From NCBI RefSeq assembly GCF_014836775.1, contig NZ_JACSQD010000007.1, positions 186,001-250,000 of the forward strand: a stretch of 64,000 nt of DNA, in the 5' to 3' direction. Shown here piece by piece: positions 20,127 to 29,146 of the stretch. Origin of the DNA: Arthrobacter gallicola (GTDB lineage: Bacteria > Actinomycetota > Actinomycetes > Actinomycetales > Micrococcaceae). The notes under the pieces are model-generated. The model worked only from the letters and a program-made list of their open reading frames with translations. It had not been told where the DNA came from and ran no database searches. The first letter of the stretch is position 1; each line of letters begins with the position of its first letter. Position numbers and translations under genes: made by a program.

Positions 20127-21971
20127 TCAGCGGCGGCGGTTACGCCGGTCATTGCCGTTCAGGTTCCGGGTGAGGGGACGAGCCAGGTTGTCGCCGAAGA
20201 CCACGCCGCCCGCAATCGCCAGGATCACCGTCAGCGCGTTAAAGAGGCCGATGACGCCGCCGGAAACATCGTCCAGCCCGATGCTCAACCCGTACATGGA
20301 GCGGAAAATACTCAGCCCGGGGAACAGGAAAAGAACGGCCGGCACAGCAATCACCAGCTGAGGTGCGCCCATCCGCAGGGCTACGATGCGTGCGGCCATA
20401 CCAATGGCGATGGCCGCAACCGCCGGAGTCAGCCGCGGCCCCACCCCAACTGCCTCGGACAGGCTCCCAACCAGGAACCCGCCCACACCAATCAGCACCG
20501 TGGGCAGGATCAGGTTCATCGGCGACTGTTCGGTGATACTGATCGTCGCCAGAGCCACGGCCAGGATCAGCACGGTCACCGCAAAGGGGTACTGGGAAGA
20601 CGCAACTTCGGTAACTTCCAAGCGGGGCATACCCACCAGTGCACCCATCACCAGCGCGACGGCGATGCCCGCAACGATCGCGGCAAAGGTCAGGAAAGCG
20701 GACAGGAACCGGCCCGCTGCCGTGACCGGGAAGCCGTTGATCGCATCCTGGACCGCCGAAACGAGCCGGCCGGTTGGCAGCAGCAGCAGAATTCCACCGG
20801 CCACCACGATGCCCGGGGCAATGTTCAGGTCCAGTGAATCCGTGGCGTCCAGGGCCCAAAACAGCATGGCCAAGGCCGTGACCAGAAAACCGCTGGCGGC
20901 TGTGGTGAAGAAGTCCGGCACGCGCCAGCGCCCCAGCAACCGCTGCAGCAGGCTGACCAGGATGGTGCTGAAGAATGCGACGGCGGATCCCAGCGGACCG
21001 CTGCCGATGAAGGCCACGATGGCCGCGGCGAACAATCCGGCGGAGAACGTCACCGCCCACCGAGGGAAGGGTTTGGGCTGGTGAACGATGGCGTTCAGCT
21101 GCTGCGCTGCCTCGGGGCGGGACACATTGCCGTCCACGATGTCCGTGACAAGCCGGTGGACCAGGGCCAGTCCGGCATAGTTGTTCGTCCAGGAGCGCAC
21201 AACCCGCATCACGGTAATGGGGGTCTGATCCTTGGGTGAATAGTTGAGCAGGACGGACTGGTTGGTGATATCCACTTCGATGTTGTCCAGGCCGTAGGCC
21301 GCGGTGACAGCAATCATCGCTGTCTCCACCTCCAGCGCACCGGCACCGTAGCGGAACATGGTTTCCGCCATGCTCAGCGCCAGGTCCAGTGTTTTGCGGG
21401 CACTGGCGTCCGGCCCGCCGGAACGGACCCTCGGGTTCGCATACGGGCTGCCGGCCAGCCGTTCGACAATTGACATGGCCTGGGTCGGCGGAGTTTCACC
21501 CTGCACGAGGCGGCGCAGCATCCTGCGCGCGGCAGCCGAGGAGGAATCCGCGCGCTGCGCCGCATTCTGGCTGTGCTGGCGTGGGGCAGTTTTGCGGGCA
21601 CGGGGTTTACCCGGGCGGCCCGGCACTCCCGGCCGCGGCGCCGCTGGTGCCCCGGTGCCCTGCCGCGGCCCCGATGACCCGGCGCCCTGCGAAGGAACGG
21701 TTTTCCGCGCGGCGGCCTTAGCCAGCCGGACTACCGAGGTGGTGGCGGGCGGCGGCTTGGGTTTGGTGCTGCGCAGCCCGCCGGTTCCGGGCAGGGAAAG
21801 CGAAGCCGTCTCCACCGGCGGTTCCCGGCGGGCGGCCGGTGCTGCCACGGGACGGGACTTGGCTTTCCTGGCGGTGGCTTCCGGCACCTTGATGACCGGA
21901 ATCGGACCGGCCACAGGCTCCGGATTCGAGGCAGGCTTGTGGCGGTCGTCGTCGTTATCCACGGTGTCCAC
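20127..21971 (-). CDS. thrE: Threonine/serine exporter, ThrE family
   Basis: 614 residues. The N-terminal 150 residues are Lys/Arg/Pro/Ala-rich and disordered. Then comes the cytosolic ThrE N-domain (ALSMAETMFRYGAGALEVETAM, a hydrolase-like region) and two five-helix membrane halves. The Corynebacterium homologue exports threonine and serine by proton motive force. GTG 21971. It lies 27 nt downstream of femX in the same operon, which suggests a link to wall amino acids. Confidence 0.88.
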   Translation of the reverse strand: MDTVDNDDDRHKPASNPEPVAGPIPVIKVPEATARKAKSRPVAAPAARREPPVETASLSLPGTGGLRSTKPKPPPATTSVVRLAKAAARKTVPSQGAGSSGPRQGTGAPAAPRPGVPGRPGKPRARKTAPRQHSQNAAQRADSSSAAARRMLRRLVQGETPPTQAMSIVERLAGSPYANPRVRSGGPDASARKTLDLALSMAETMFRYGAGALEVETAMIAVTAAYGLDNIEVDITNQSVLLNYSPKDQTPITVMRVVRSWTNNYAGLALVHRLVTDIVDGNVSRPEAAQQLNAIVHQPKPFPRWAVTFSAGLFAAAIVAFIGSGPLGSAVAFFSTILVSLLQRLLGRWRVPDFFTTAASGFLVTALAMLFWALDATDSLDLNIAPGIVVAGGILLLLPTGRLVSAVQDAINGFPVTAAGRFLSAFLTFAAIVAGIAVALVMGALVGMPRLEVTEVASSQYPFAVTVLILAVALATISITEQSPMNLILPTVLIGVGGFLVGSLSEAVGVGPRLTPAVAAIAIGMAARIVALRMGAPQLVIAVPAVLFLFPGLSIFRSMYGLSIGLDDVSGGVIGLFNALTVILAIAGGVVFGDNLARPLTRNLNGNDRRNRRR

Positions 21972-21998
21972 CCCGAGAGGTCCCTTCGTGTGTGCGGT

Positions 21999-23072
21999 TT
22001 AGTAGAACGGCTGGTGGTGACGGCGCCAGTAAATCTGGCGCGTCACGCGCTCGCCAATGGTGTTCCAGATCCGGTACCGGAGCGGATCCAGGACCAGGTC
22101 GTAACACCCGGCGAAGTCGGTGACGGTCTTCGAGAAACTGGTCTTGAACAGTCCCAGCCCGTGGTGGGGATGTTCCTTGTTTTTCAGTTCGCTGCTCGGA
22201 GGCGTCCCGCAGAAATCGTATTCTTCGATTCCGAAGTCTTCCTTGAGTTCGGTCAGCGCGGTCCACTGCACCAGATGGGAATCACCGTACTGCTTGCGCC
22301 GCGGCTTGGAGCCGCCGTCCTTGTACGTGCCCTTCTTTCCATAGGCAATAACAAAAGCACCGACGCTCGGCTCGCCGTCTTCGAAGGCGAAGTAGAAGCG
22401 GCCCTGCCCCGCGGCCACGAAGTTGGACCAGAACCGGCGGTAGTACTCATAGGAACGCATCCGGGCGGAGGAACGGTCCTCGATGTGGCTCATCAGCTTG
22501 TACATCGCCTGCATGTTCTCTTCCGTGGGTTCAACCCGGCGCACGTCGGCGCCCTCACGGATGGCCCGCCGCACTGCGTTGCGCGCCCGGGAGGAAATGT
22601 TCTTGAGGATCTGCTCCGTGTCCGGAGTCGTATCCAGGAGCGCAGTGGAGTCATTGGGCTGGAGGTTGAAGGTTTTGACCAGTCCGGCACCGGTGAAGAG
22701 CTTCTGCACGTCTTCACCGTCCACAACATCCGGCTCCACCTTGAGGGCGAAGACCCGGCGTCCGGTCAGCTTGATGAAGTCGCCCAGTGCCGCCGCCATG
22801 GCCGGGACGTCCTCCGGCGCTGCGGCATCCGGCCCCTTAATGAGGTACCAGAGGCTGCCCAGGACAGGGACCTTTTTCTCGATCACCAGGTTGTAGGAGG
22901 TGTAGTCCGCGCAGGTAAAAACCACATAAACCGGGTTCCAGCCGTGGTGCGACTTAACTTCGGCGTAGGCTGCGGATTGAAGGACGTTACCGCCGCCCGG
23001 GTTCGCCTGAACGTGACTGTCCCAGTCCGCAATCTCCTCGGCAGTGGCCAGGCGTGCACTAAAATCTCGCAA
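21999..23072 (-). CDS. FemABX-type peptidoglycan bridge aminoacyltransferase
   Basis: 357 residues with two GNAT-like subdomains. Family segments are GGNVLQSAAYAEVKSHHGW at the start, KNISSRARNAVRRAIREG in the middle, and FGIEEYDFCGTPPSSELKNKEHPHHGLGLFKTSF near the end. These enzymes add amino acids from aminoacyl-tRNA to lipid II to build the interpeptide bridge. Arthrobacter relatives have Ala-, Ser- or Thr-containing bridges; the residue used here cannot be read. TTG 23072 has GAGGAAC upstream. Confidence 0.88.
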   Translation of the reverse strand: MRDFSARLATAEEIADWDSHVQANPGGGNVLQSAAYAEVKSHHGWNPVYVVFTCADYTSYNLVIEKKVPVLGSLWYLIKGPDAAAPEDVPAMAAALGDFIKLTGRRVFALKVEPDVVDGEDVQKLFTGAGLVKTFNLQPNDSTALLDTTPDTEQILKNISSRARNAVRRAIREGADVRRVEPTEENMQAMYKLMSHIEDRSSARMRSYEYYRRFWSNFVAAGQGRFYFAFEDGEPSVGAFVIAYGKKGTYKDGGSKPRRKQYGDSHLVQWTALTELKEDFGIEEYDFCGTPPSSELKNKEHPHHGLGLFKTSFSKTVTDFAGCYDLVLDPLRYRIWNTIGERVTRQIYWRRHHQPFY

Positions 23073-23319
23073 AGTTCCTCAACTAGTCCTCGGTTGGTGG
23101 ATCAATCCTTTTGCCCCCGCACGGAGCTCCGGCTCCGGGCCGTTCCCAGTCTATCCGCAGGCTGCCTGACACCAGTACGGCACTCTGCGGCTCTCCGGGC
23201 ACCGGGCACCCGCTGCGGATTGCCTTCCCCCAGGCGACCTGCCGGGAATAGGTCAGGCACCGCACGGGTTGTCCGCAATAATAGATGCAAAAGCATACGA
23301 TGATTGGTGGGTGGAGTGA

Positions 23320-24357
23320 GTGGCACAGCACATTGAACTTGGACTGGATACTTTTGGGGATGTGACTGTCGACGCCGCCGGAGACACGCTTCCGATGGCA
23401 CAGGTAATCCGCAACGTTGTGGCCGAAGCGGTCCTGGCCGATTCGGTCGGACTCGACTTCATCGGAATCGGCGAGCACCACCGCGACGACTTCGCCGTCT
23501 CCTCCCCTGAAACCGTGCTCGCGGCGATCGCGGGGCAGACCAGCCGCATCCGGCTGGGCTCGGCCGTGACGGTGCTCTCCTCGGACGATCCGATTCGGGT
23601 CTATGAACGGTTCGCCACCCTCGATGCCGTGTCGAACGGCAGGGCGGAGGTCATCCTCGGCCGCGGCTCCTTCACCGAGTCCTTTCCGCTCTTCGGCTTC
23701 GAGCTGGCGGACTACGAGGTCCTTTTCGAGGAGAAACTGGAACTCTTTACCCGCCTGCTCCGCGAAGAACCGGTGACCTGGCAGGGTTCCACCCGGCCCG
23801 GGCTCGAGAACCAGCCGGTTTACCCGCCCACGGAGAGCGGATCCCTCCCGGCCTGGATCGCCGTCGGGGGTACGCCGCAGTCAGTCGTCCGGGCAGCGCA
23901 TTACGAATTGCCCCTGATGCTGGCCATCATCGGCGGGGAACCGGCGCGTTTTACGCCGTTTGTGTCCCTCTACAAACGGGCATTGAAGGAGTTCGGCAAG
24001 CCCGCGCTGCCCATCGGTGCGCACTCCCCCGGCTACATCGCCGCAACTGATGAACAGGCTCTGCAGGAAGCCTGGCCGCACTATGAACGGATGCAGAACC
24101 GGATCGGCCGCGAGCGCGGCTGGCCTCCGGCGACGCGCCGGGAATACGAAGCCATGGCTGGTCCCGACGGAGCCCTGTTTATCGGCTCACCGCAGACCGT
24201 GGCCGCCAAGATCCTGCGCACGGCCCGAACACTGGAGCTGTCCCGGTTCGATCTCAAGTACAGCCTAGGCACCCTGCCGCACGAGAAACTGATGACCGCC
24301 ATCGAGTTGTACGGCACCGAAGTGGCTCCGCGGGTCCGCGAAGCACTGGCCGGCTAG
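23320..24357 (+). CDS. LLM-class flavin-dependent oxidoreductase
   Basis: 345 residues, a single luciferase-like TIM barrel. Motifs are ELGLDTFGD, FIGIGEHHRDDFAVSSPE, RIRLGSAVTVLSSDDPIRVYE and GRAEVILGRGSFTESFPLFG. It probably uses FMNH2 or F420; the substrate is unknown. GTG 23320. It is divergent from femX and shares 4 nt with the convergent MFS gene. Confidence 0.88.
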   Translation: MAQHIELGLDTFGDVTVDAAGDTLPMAQVIRNVVAEAVLADSVGLDFIGIGEHHRDDFAVSSPETVLAAIAGQTSRIRLGSAVTVLSSDDPIRVYERFATLDAVSNGRAEVILGRGSFTESFPLFGFELADYEVLFEEKLELFTRLLREEPVTWQGSTRPGLENQPVYPPTESGSLPAWIAVGGTPQSVVRAAHYELPLMLAIIGGEPARFTPFVSLYKRALKEFGKPALPIGAHSPGYIAATDEQALQEAWPHYERMQNRIGRERGWPPATRREYEAMAGPDGALFIGSPQTVAAKILRTARTLELSRFDLKYSLGTLPHEKLMTAIELYGTEVAPRVREALAG

Positions 24358-25919
24358 GCTGACGCGGGGAGGAACCACCGGGTGCGGGGTTCCTCCACCG
24401 CCATTGCCGCCGCCCGCCGGATGTTTGCCCGGTCCTCACCGGTCAGGCGCTGGTGTTCCTGCCGCATGTACTCCCGCCAGGTGGGGACATCATAAATCTC
24501 CCGGAATTCCCGGGAATCGGTCACCGAATGCACCAGTTCCCACACCGTGGCACCGGTCCGCATGCGGGAGAGCCGGACTTCATGCATGGCCTCCACGAAA
24601 CTTTCAATATTCTCGGGGGCAAGTTCGTAGGCAACCAGGATGGTCACCGGGCCGTCGTTTGGCTTTGGCTCGGTTTCCACTTCCAGCCCCAGCTCCGGAT
24701 CCGGGACGCTGCGGTCCAGTTTTCCGGTGCGCGGCAGCAAAGGAAGCACCAGGATACTCAGGCCCACTAGGACCAGCACGACGGCGGAAGCCGCCAGCAC
24801 GGGAGCGTAACCGTAGGCGGTGGCCAAGGAACCCCAGAGCAGGGAGGCCAGCGCCTGGGTCCCGGTGAAAACCATCAAATAGATGGCAAGTCCCCGGGCC
24901 CGGACCCACTCCGGAAGGGTCAGCTGCATGGCACTGTTCAAGGTGGAAAACGTATTGATCCAGGCTGCGCCGGAAAGGACCAGCAGGATGGCCAGCGGCA
25001 GCACCGGCAGGTATCCGGCGGCGAAGACACCCGCCGCAAAGACCCCTGCGGACAGGCCGAGCAGGGCATTGTCGTGCAGGATTTTCCGGGTCCGGGAGAG
25101 AAACACGACGCCGAGGATCGCCCCGATTCCCAGGGCGGCCAGCAGCAGTCCGTAACCGCTGGAACCGAGCTGCAGGTGCCCGTTGACGGCCACTGGAAGC
25201 AGGGCGTACAGGGCACTGGCCGGAACCATAAAGAGCACGCAGCGCAGCAGGATCCGGCGGATCCTCGGTGCTGCCCGGATGTACCGGATGCCGGCGGCCA
25301 GCGCTTCTCCGATCTGCTCGCGGTCTTCCGGGTCATCCGGAGCGTTGCGCCAGATGAAAACGGCGAGGGCTGTTCCCAGGAAGGATGCCGCGTTGATCCC
25401 GAAAACGAAGGCCGGACCGGCCAGGGAGACAAGCAGGCCGCCCACTGCCGGACCAATGGCGCGGGCGGTGTTTCCCGCCACCGAGCCAAGCGCGGAGGCG
25501 GACCGGATCTGGGACCTCGGGACCAAGGCCGGTGTGACGGCCTGCCAGGCCGGGGCACTCAGGGCCACACCACAGCCGATCAGGAACGTATAGAGCAGCA
25601 GCGAGTCCGGCGTCAGGAGGCCAAGGGCGGCGATGACGGTCAGGAGGATCCCGGCTCCGGCCGCGAAGAGGTTGCTCCCCAGGATCAGCCGCCGGCGGTT
25701 GAACGCGTCGGCCAGGACACCGGCAATCAGTCCCAGCAGCAGGGTGGGTGCCAGCGACGCCGTCTGCACCAGGGAGACCAGGGCCGGATTGGCGCCGGTC
25801 TCCACCAGATACCACTGGGCCCCGACTGTCTGCATCCAGGCGCCAATGTTGGACCCGAGCTGGGCCAGCCAGAGGATGAAGAACATCCGGTTCCGCAGGG
25901 GTGCCCAGGGAGATTCCAT
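24354..25919 (-). CDS. MFS_3/EntS-like exporter with C-terminal soluble domain
   Basis: 521 residues. About 12 transmembrane helices (1-405) start SPWAPLRNRMFFILWLAQLGSNIGAWMQTVGAQW. After an acidic linker, about 90 residues (VTILVAYELAPENIESFVEAM...WREYMRQEHQRLT) form a ferredoxin-like domain typical of the MFS_3 family. Members export enterobactin or drugs; the substrate here is unknown. ATG 25919 has GGAGGGAT upstream. Confidence 0.85.
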   Translation of the reverse strand: MESPWAPLRNRMFFILWLAQLGSNIGAWMQTVGAQWYLVETGANPALVSLVQTASLAPTLLLGLIAGVLADAFNRRRLILGSNLFAAGAGILLTVIAALGLLTPDSLLLYTFLIGCGVALSAPAWQAVTPALVPRSQIRSASALGSVAGNTARAIGPAVGGLLVSLAGPAFVFGINAASFLGTALAVFIWRNAPDDPEDREQIGEALAAGIRYIRAAPRIRRILLRCVLFMVPASALYALLPVAVNGHLQLGSSGYGLLLAALGIGAILGVVFLSRTRKILHDNALLGLSAGVFAAGVFAAGYLPVLPLAILLVLSGAAWINTFSTLNSAMQLTLPEWVRARGLAIYLMVFTGTQALASLLWGSLATAYGYAPVLAASAVVLVLVGLSILVLPLLPRTGKLDRSVPDPELGLEVETEPKPNDGPVTILVAYELAPENIESFVEAMHEVRLSRMRTGATVWELVHSVTDSREFREIYDVPTWREYMRQEHQRLTGEDRANIRRAAAMAVEEPRTRWFLPASA

Positions 25920-26052
25920 TGGATCCCTCCGTCAGCGGCTGCGCTCCGCCGCCCGGTCTTTGCCGGAAGAACGAGCACCCGCTCCCAGCAGGTTAAGTCC
26001 GCGCGGCGGCCGGAGTCCAGAGTCCGCCCGCCTTCCCGCCGGGACCGGCAGA

Positions 26053-27021
26053 TCATGGGAGTTTGGGGAAGTCCTTCCAGAGCCGGCGGAACTGCTTTTC
26101 GGCAGCGTCCGCCCGGTGTTCCTCGATGGCGTGCAGCCGGCCATAGGTAAAGCCGTTTTCTCCGGATCCGGCTGTGCTGCCCAGACGCTGCAGCAGCGCC
26201 CGGGCGACCACACTGTCCTGGAGTTCTCCGAGGATTTTCTGCAGCGCTTCAGCTGCGTTCATCATGGTCTCCGCAGCCGCTCCGCCGTCGGGCCGCCAGG
26301 TCTCTGCCGCATACCGCAGCCGCTTCGCGTCCTTCCTCGCTTCATGCAGGATCTCCGCGCGCGCTTCCCGGTCCGTTTCCTGCCGGGCAAGGCGGACCCG
26401 TGAGCGCAGGCGCTTACGGTCCCTGCGGAGCATCCGGGCGACGGCGGAACGGTCCTGGCCGGTTCCCTCCGCTGTCCAGGCGGGCTCCGCGACGAGGTCC
26501 TGGAGTCCCGCCACCGTCCGGAGATAGCGCTCCCCCGCCAGTTCGCTGCCGATAATCCGCACGGCTTCGGAATAATTGGTGAGCAGTTCTTCATCGATCC
26601 GCGCCGAGACGGGCCCCAGGACCAGTTCCGGCGGCTGGGACGCCACCAGGTCCTGCAGCCGGTGGCGCATGACCTGGGCATCACGGGCTGCCCCCAGCAC
26701 GCGAGCCAGCCACTTGAGTTCACCGCGAAGGGACCTCCCCGGCTCAGGAGAGAGGAGCTTGCGGTAACTGGCCAGGGCCGAACGCAGCCGCCGGGTACTG
26801 ACCCGCATTTTGTGGATCGCGTCCGCTTCCCCGGACTGGACCCGCTGCTGCTCCCTGAGCAGTTCGCCGAGCTGCTCCTGCAGGTAGTCCAGCAGCAGCT
26901 CCCGCGCCCGAATCCCCCCGGCAGAACGGCTTGGACCCCCGCCCGGCCCACGAACACCGGCGGCAGGCGCTGGGACATCCCGTCCCGGAGCACGCACGGC
27001 GGGAAGGTCGGGGGAAGCCAT
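26053..27021 (-). CDS. CHAD-domain protein
   Basis: 322 residues. The CHAD helical domain starts at about residue 40, with conserved His/Arg runs (AIHKMRVSTRRLRSAL, HEARKDAKRLRYAAE) that bind polyphosphate. There is no CYTH domain, which often accompanies CHAD. A consensus -10 box, TATACT (27032-27027), lies 5 nt before ATG 27021, so the message is probably leaderless. Confidence 0.9.
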   Translation of the reverse strand: MASPDLPAVRAPGRDVPAPAAGVRGPGGGPSRSAGGIRARELLLDYLQEQLGELLREQQRVQSGEADAIHKMRVSTRRLRSALASYRKLLSPEPGRSLRGELKWLARVLGAARDAQVMRHRLQDLVASQPPELVLGPVSARIDEELLTNYSEAVRIIGSELAGERYLRTVAGLQDLVAEPAWTAEGTGQDRSAVARMLRRDRKRLRSRVRLARQETDREARAEILHEARKDAKRLRYAAETWRPDGGAAAETMMNAAEALQKILGELQDSVVARALLQRLGSTAGSGENGFTYGRLHAIEEHRADAAEKQFRRLWKDFPKLP

Positions 27022-27026
27022 GGCTC

Positions 27027-27032
27027 AGTATA
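27027..27032 (-). promoter_or_regulatory. -10 box of the leaderless CHAD transcript
   Basis: TATACT lies 5 nt before the start codon. No convincing -35 was seen. Confidence 0.45.
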
Positions 27033-27206
27033 GGTCGGTGCGCTGCCCGGCTGGCAGCCCCGGCAGCGCAGGCGCTGCCCAAGCAGCCTGGTGCAGGCAC
27101 ATCCCGCCCTCAACCCTGTACCGCGCGGAGCCGTCGCCGTAGCATCGGCAGTACCGATGCAGGCGCCGGTGCACCTGCTGTCCAAGGCATCCTGGAGGCA
27201 AGGTCC

Positions 27207-28193
27207 ATGAACTCCATGCGCTACGTCAAACTCGGCCGCTCCGGGGCAACCATCTCCGCCGTCGGCCTGGGCTGCCTCAGCTTTGGTGACCCACACCGCG
27301 GACCCCATGGCTGGACGCTCCGGGAGGAGGAGGCCAGGCTGCTCATCCGCCGGGCAGTCGAACTGGGCATCAACTTTTTCGACACCGCCAACGTCTACTC
27401 CAACGGTGACAGCGAGCGGATCCTGGGTCAGGCGCTGGGCGAGTATGCCCGCCGTGAGGAAGTGGTGATTGCGTCGAAGGTGCACGGGGAAATGGGGCCC
27501 GGACCCAATGGATGGGGGCTTTCCCGTAAACACATCCTCTGGCAGGTGGAGGAGAGCCTGAGACGGCTTGGCACCGATTACATTGACCTCTACCAGGTGC
27601 ACCGCTGGGATGCTTCCACTCCCCTGGAGGAGACCCTCGCAGCCCTTGATCAGCTGGTCCGGGATGGAAAGGTCCGTTATTTAGGCGCTTCCAGCATGTA
27701 CGCCTGGCAGTTTTCCCGTGCCCTGTGCCTGCAGCGTGAACACGGCCTGGCACCGTTTATCACCATGCAGGACCACTACAACCTGATTTACCGGGAAGAG
27801 GAGCGGGAAATGTACCCGCTGTGCCTGGATCAGGGCATCGGCGTCCTGGCGTATTCCCCGCTGGCCCGGGGACGGCTGGCACGGCCGTGGGATGAGGTGA
27901 GCCGGCGGCGTGTGCAGGACACACTCGGCAATGCCTTGTACGGCATGCAGGAGGCTACCGACCGCCGGATAACCGACGCCGTGGGCCAGGTGGCGCAGAC
28001 CCACGAAGTCTCGCGGGCGCAGGTGGGCCTCGCCTGGGTGCTTGCGCATCCGGTGGTTTCCGCGCCGCTCATCGGGGCCACGAGTGTCAGCCATTTAGAG
28101 GACGACGTCGGGGCCCTGGATCTGGAGCTCACCCCGGAGGACCTGGACCTGCTGGAGGAGCACTACGTGCCCCACGACGTCGTCGGTTTCTAG
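27207..28193 (+). CDS. Aldo/keto reductase
   Basis: 328 residues, an (alpha/beta)8 NADPH enzyme. The catalytic tetrad is visible: Asp and Tyr in FFDTANVYSNG, Lys in VIASKVHG, His in LYQVHRWD. The C-terminal IGATSVSHLEDDVGAL binds the nucleotide phosphate. ATG 27207 has GGAGG 9 nt upstream. It resembles the AKR11/YajO branch; the carbonyl substrate is unknown. Confidence 0.92.
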   Translation: MNSMRYVKLGRSGATISAVGLGCLSFGDPHRGPHGWTLREEEARLLIRRAVELGINFFDTANVYSNGDSERILGQALGEYARREEVVIASKVHGEMGPGPNGWGLSRKHILWQVEESLRRLGTDYIDLYQVHRWDASTPLEETLAALDQLVRDGKVRYLGASSMYAWQFSRALCLQREHGLAPFITMQDHYNLIYREEEREMYPLCLDQGIGVLAYSPLARGRLARPWDEVSRRRVQDTLGNALYGMQEATDRRITDAVGQVAQTHEVSRAQVGLAWVLAHPVVSAPLIGATSVSHLEDDVGALDLELTPEDLDLLEEHYVPHDVVGF

Positions 28194-28210
28194 GCGCTGA
28201 GGAAGCCGGA

Positions 28211-29146
28211 TCAGCCCTTGACTGCCCCGGCCACCAGCCCGGAGGCAATGTAACGCTGCAGGAACAGGAACAGTGCCATCACCGGCAGTGCGGCCAGTAC
28301 GGCCCCGGCCGAGAAAACGCCCCAGGTCCGTGACTGGTTGTCACCGACGAAGGAGTAGAGCCCGACGGCGAGTGTCTGGGAGTCCGGGTCGTTCAGCACA
28401 ATCGAGGCGATCATGAACTCACCCGTGGTGGTGATAAAGGTCAGCAGGCCCACGATCGCCAGGATGGGTGTGACCAGGCGCAGGATGATCGTGAAGAAGA
28501 TCTGGAAGTGTCCGGCACCGTCGATGCGGGCAGCTTCATCCAGAGTCTTGGGCACGGTGTTGAAGAAGCCGTACATGAGGTAGGTGTTCACACCCAGTGC
28601 GCCGCCGAGATAAACCGTGATCAGGCCCAGCTGGCTGCCGAGGCCCAGCCAGGGCACAATGTCGGAAATTTCGGAGAGCAGGAGGAAGATGGCGACGACG
28701 CCGAGCATCTGCGGGAACATCTGCAGCAGGAGCAAGCTCAGCAGGCCAACGCGCCGGCCGGTGAACCGCATCCGGGAGAAACTGTACGCGGCCAGCGCTC
28801 CGAGGAACACCGTGGCGGCACTCGTAACAAGCCCGATTACCACCGTGTTGAGGAACCAGCGGCCGAACGGCTTCTGTGGATCGGTGAACAGCGCCTGGAA
28901 GTTCTCGAAGCCAATGTCGCGGAACAGGCCGCTGGAAGCGACGAGCGTTCCAGTGGGGCTCAGCGCGGCGGACAGGACATAGGCCAGCGGCAGCAGCGCG
29001 AAGGCTGTCATAACCAGCCCCACAAGGTGGCGCCAGCCGGTGTCCCGGAACCAGGCGCCGAAACGGCGGCGGGGTGGACGGACGGTTGGCCGGGAAACCG
29101 GAACGGGTGCCGTGGAACGCGGCGGAACGGCTGTGGAGGTACTCAT
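28211..29146 (-). CDS. malG: Maltose-type ABC transporter permease MalG
   Basis: 311 residues, about six transmembrane helices. The EAA loop is EAARIDGAGHFQIFFTIILRL. It starts MSTSTAVPPRSTAPVPVSRP with a disordered head. It overlaps the malF stop by 4 nt. No MsmK-type ATPase is in the cluster; a shared ATPase elsewhere is usual in Gram-positives. Confidence 0.9.
   Translation of the reverse strand: MSTSTAVPPRSTAPVPVSRPTVRPPRRRFGAWFRDTGWRHLVGLVMTAFALLPLAYVLSAALSPTGTLVASSGLFRDIGFENFQALFTDPQKPFGRWFLNTVVIGLVTSAATVFLGALAAYSFSRMRFTGRRVGLLSLLLLQMFPQMLGVVAIFLLLSEISDIVPWLGLGSQLGLITVYLGGALGVNTYLMYGFFNTVPKTLDEAARIDGAGHFQIFFTIILRLVTPILAIVGLLTFITTTGEFMIASIVLNDPDSQTLAVGLYSFVGDNQSRTWGVFSAGAVLAALPVMALFLFLQRYIASGLVAGAVKG

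Noticed and set aside
21939..23303. 454-codon plus-strand frame over femX
   Set aside because: It lacks motifs and is the complement of the FemX codons.
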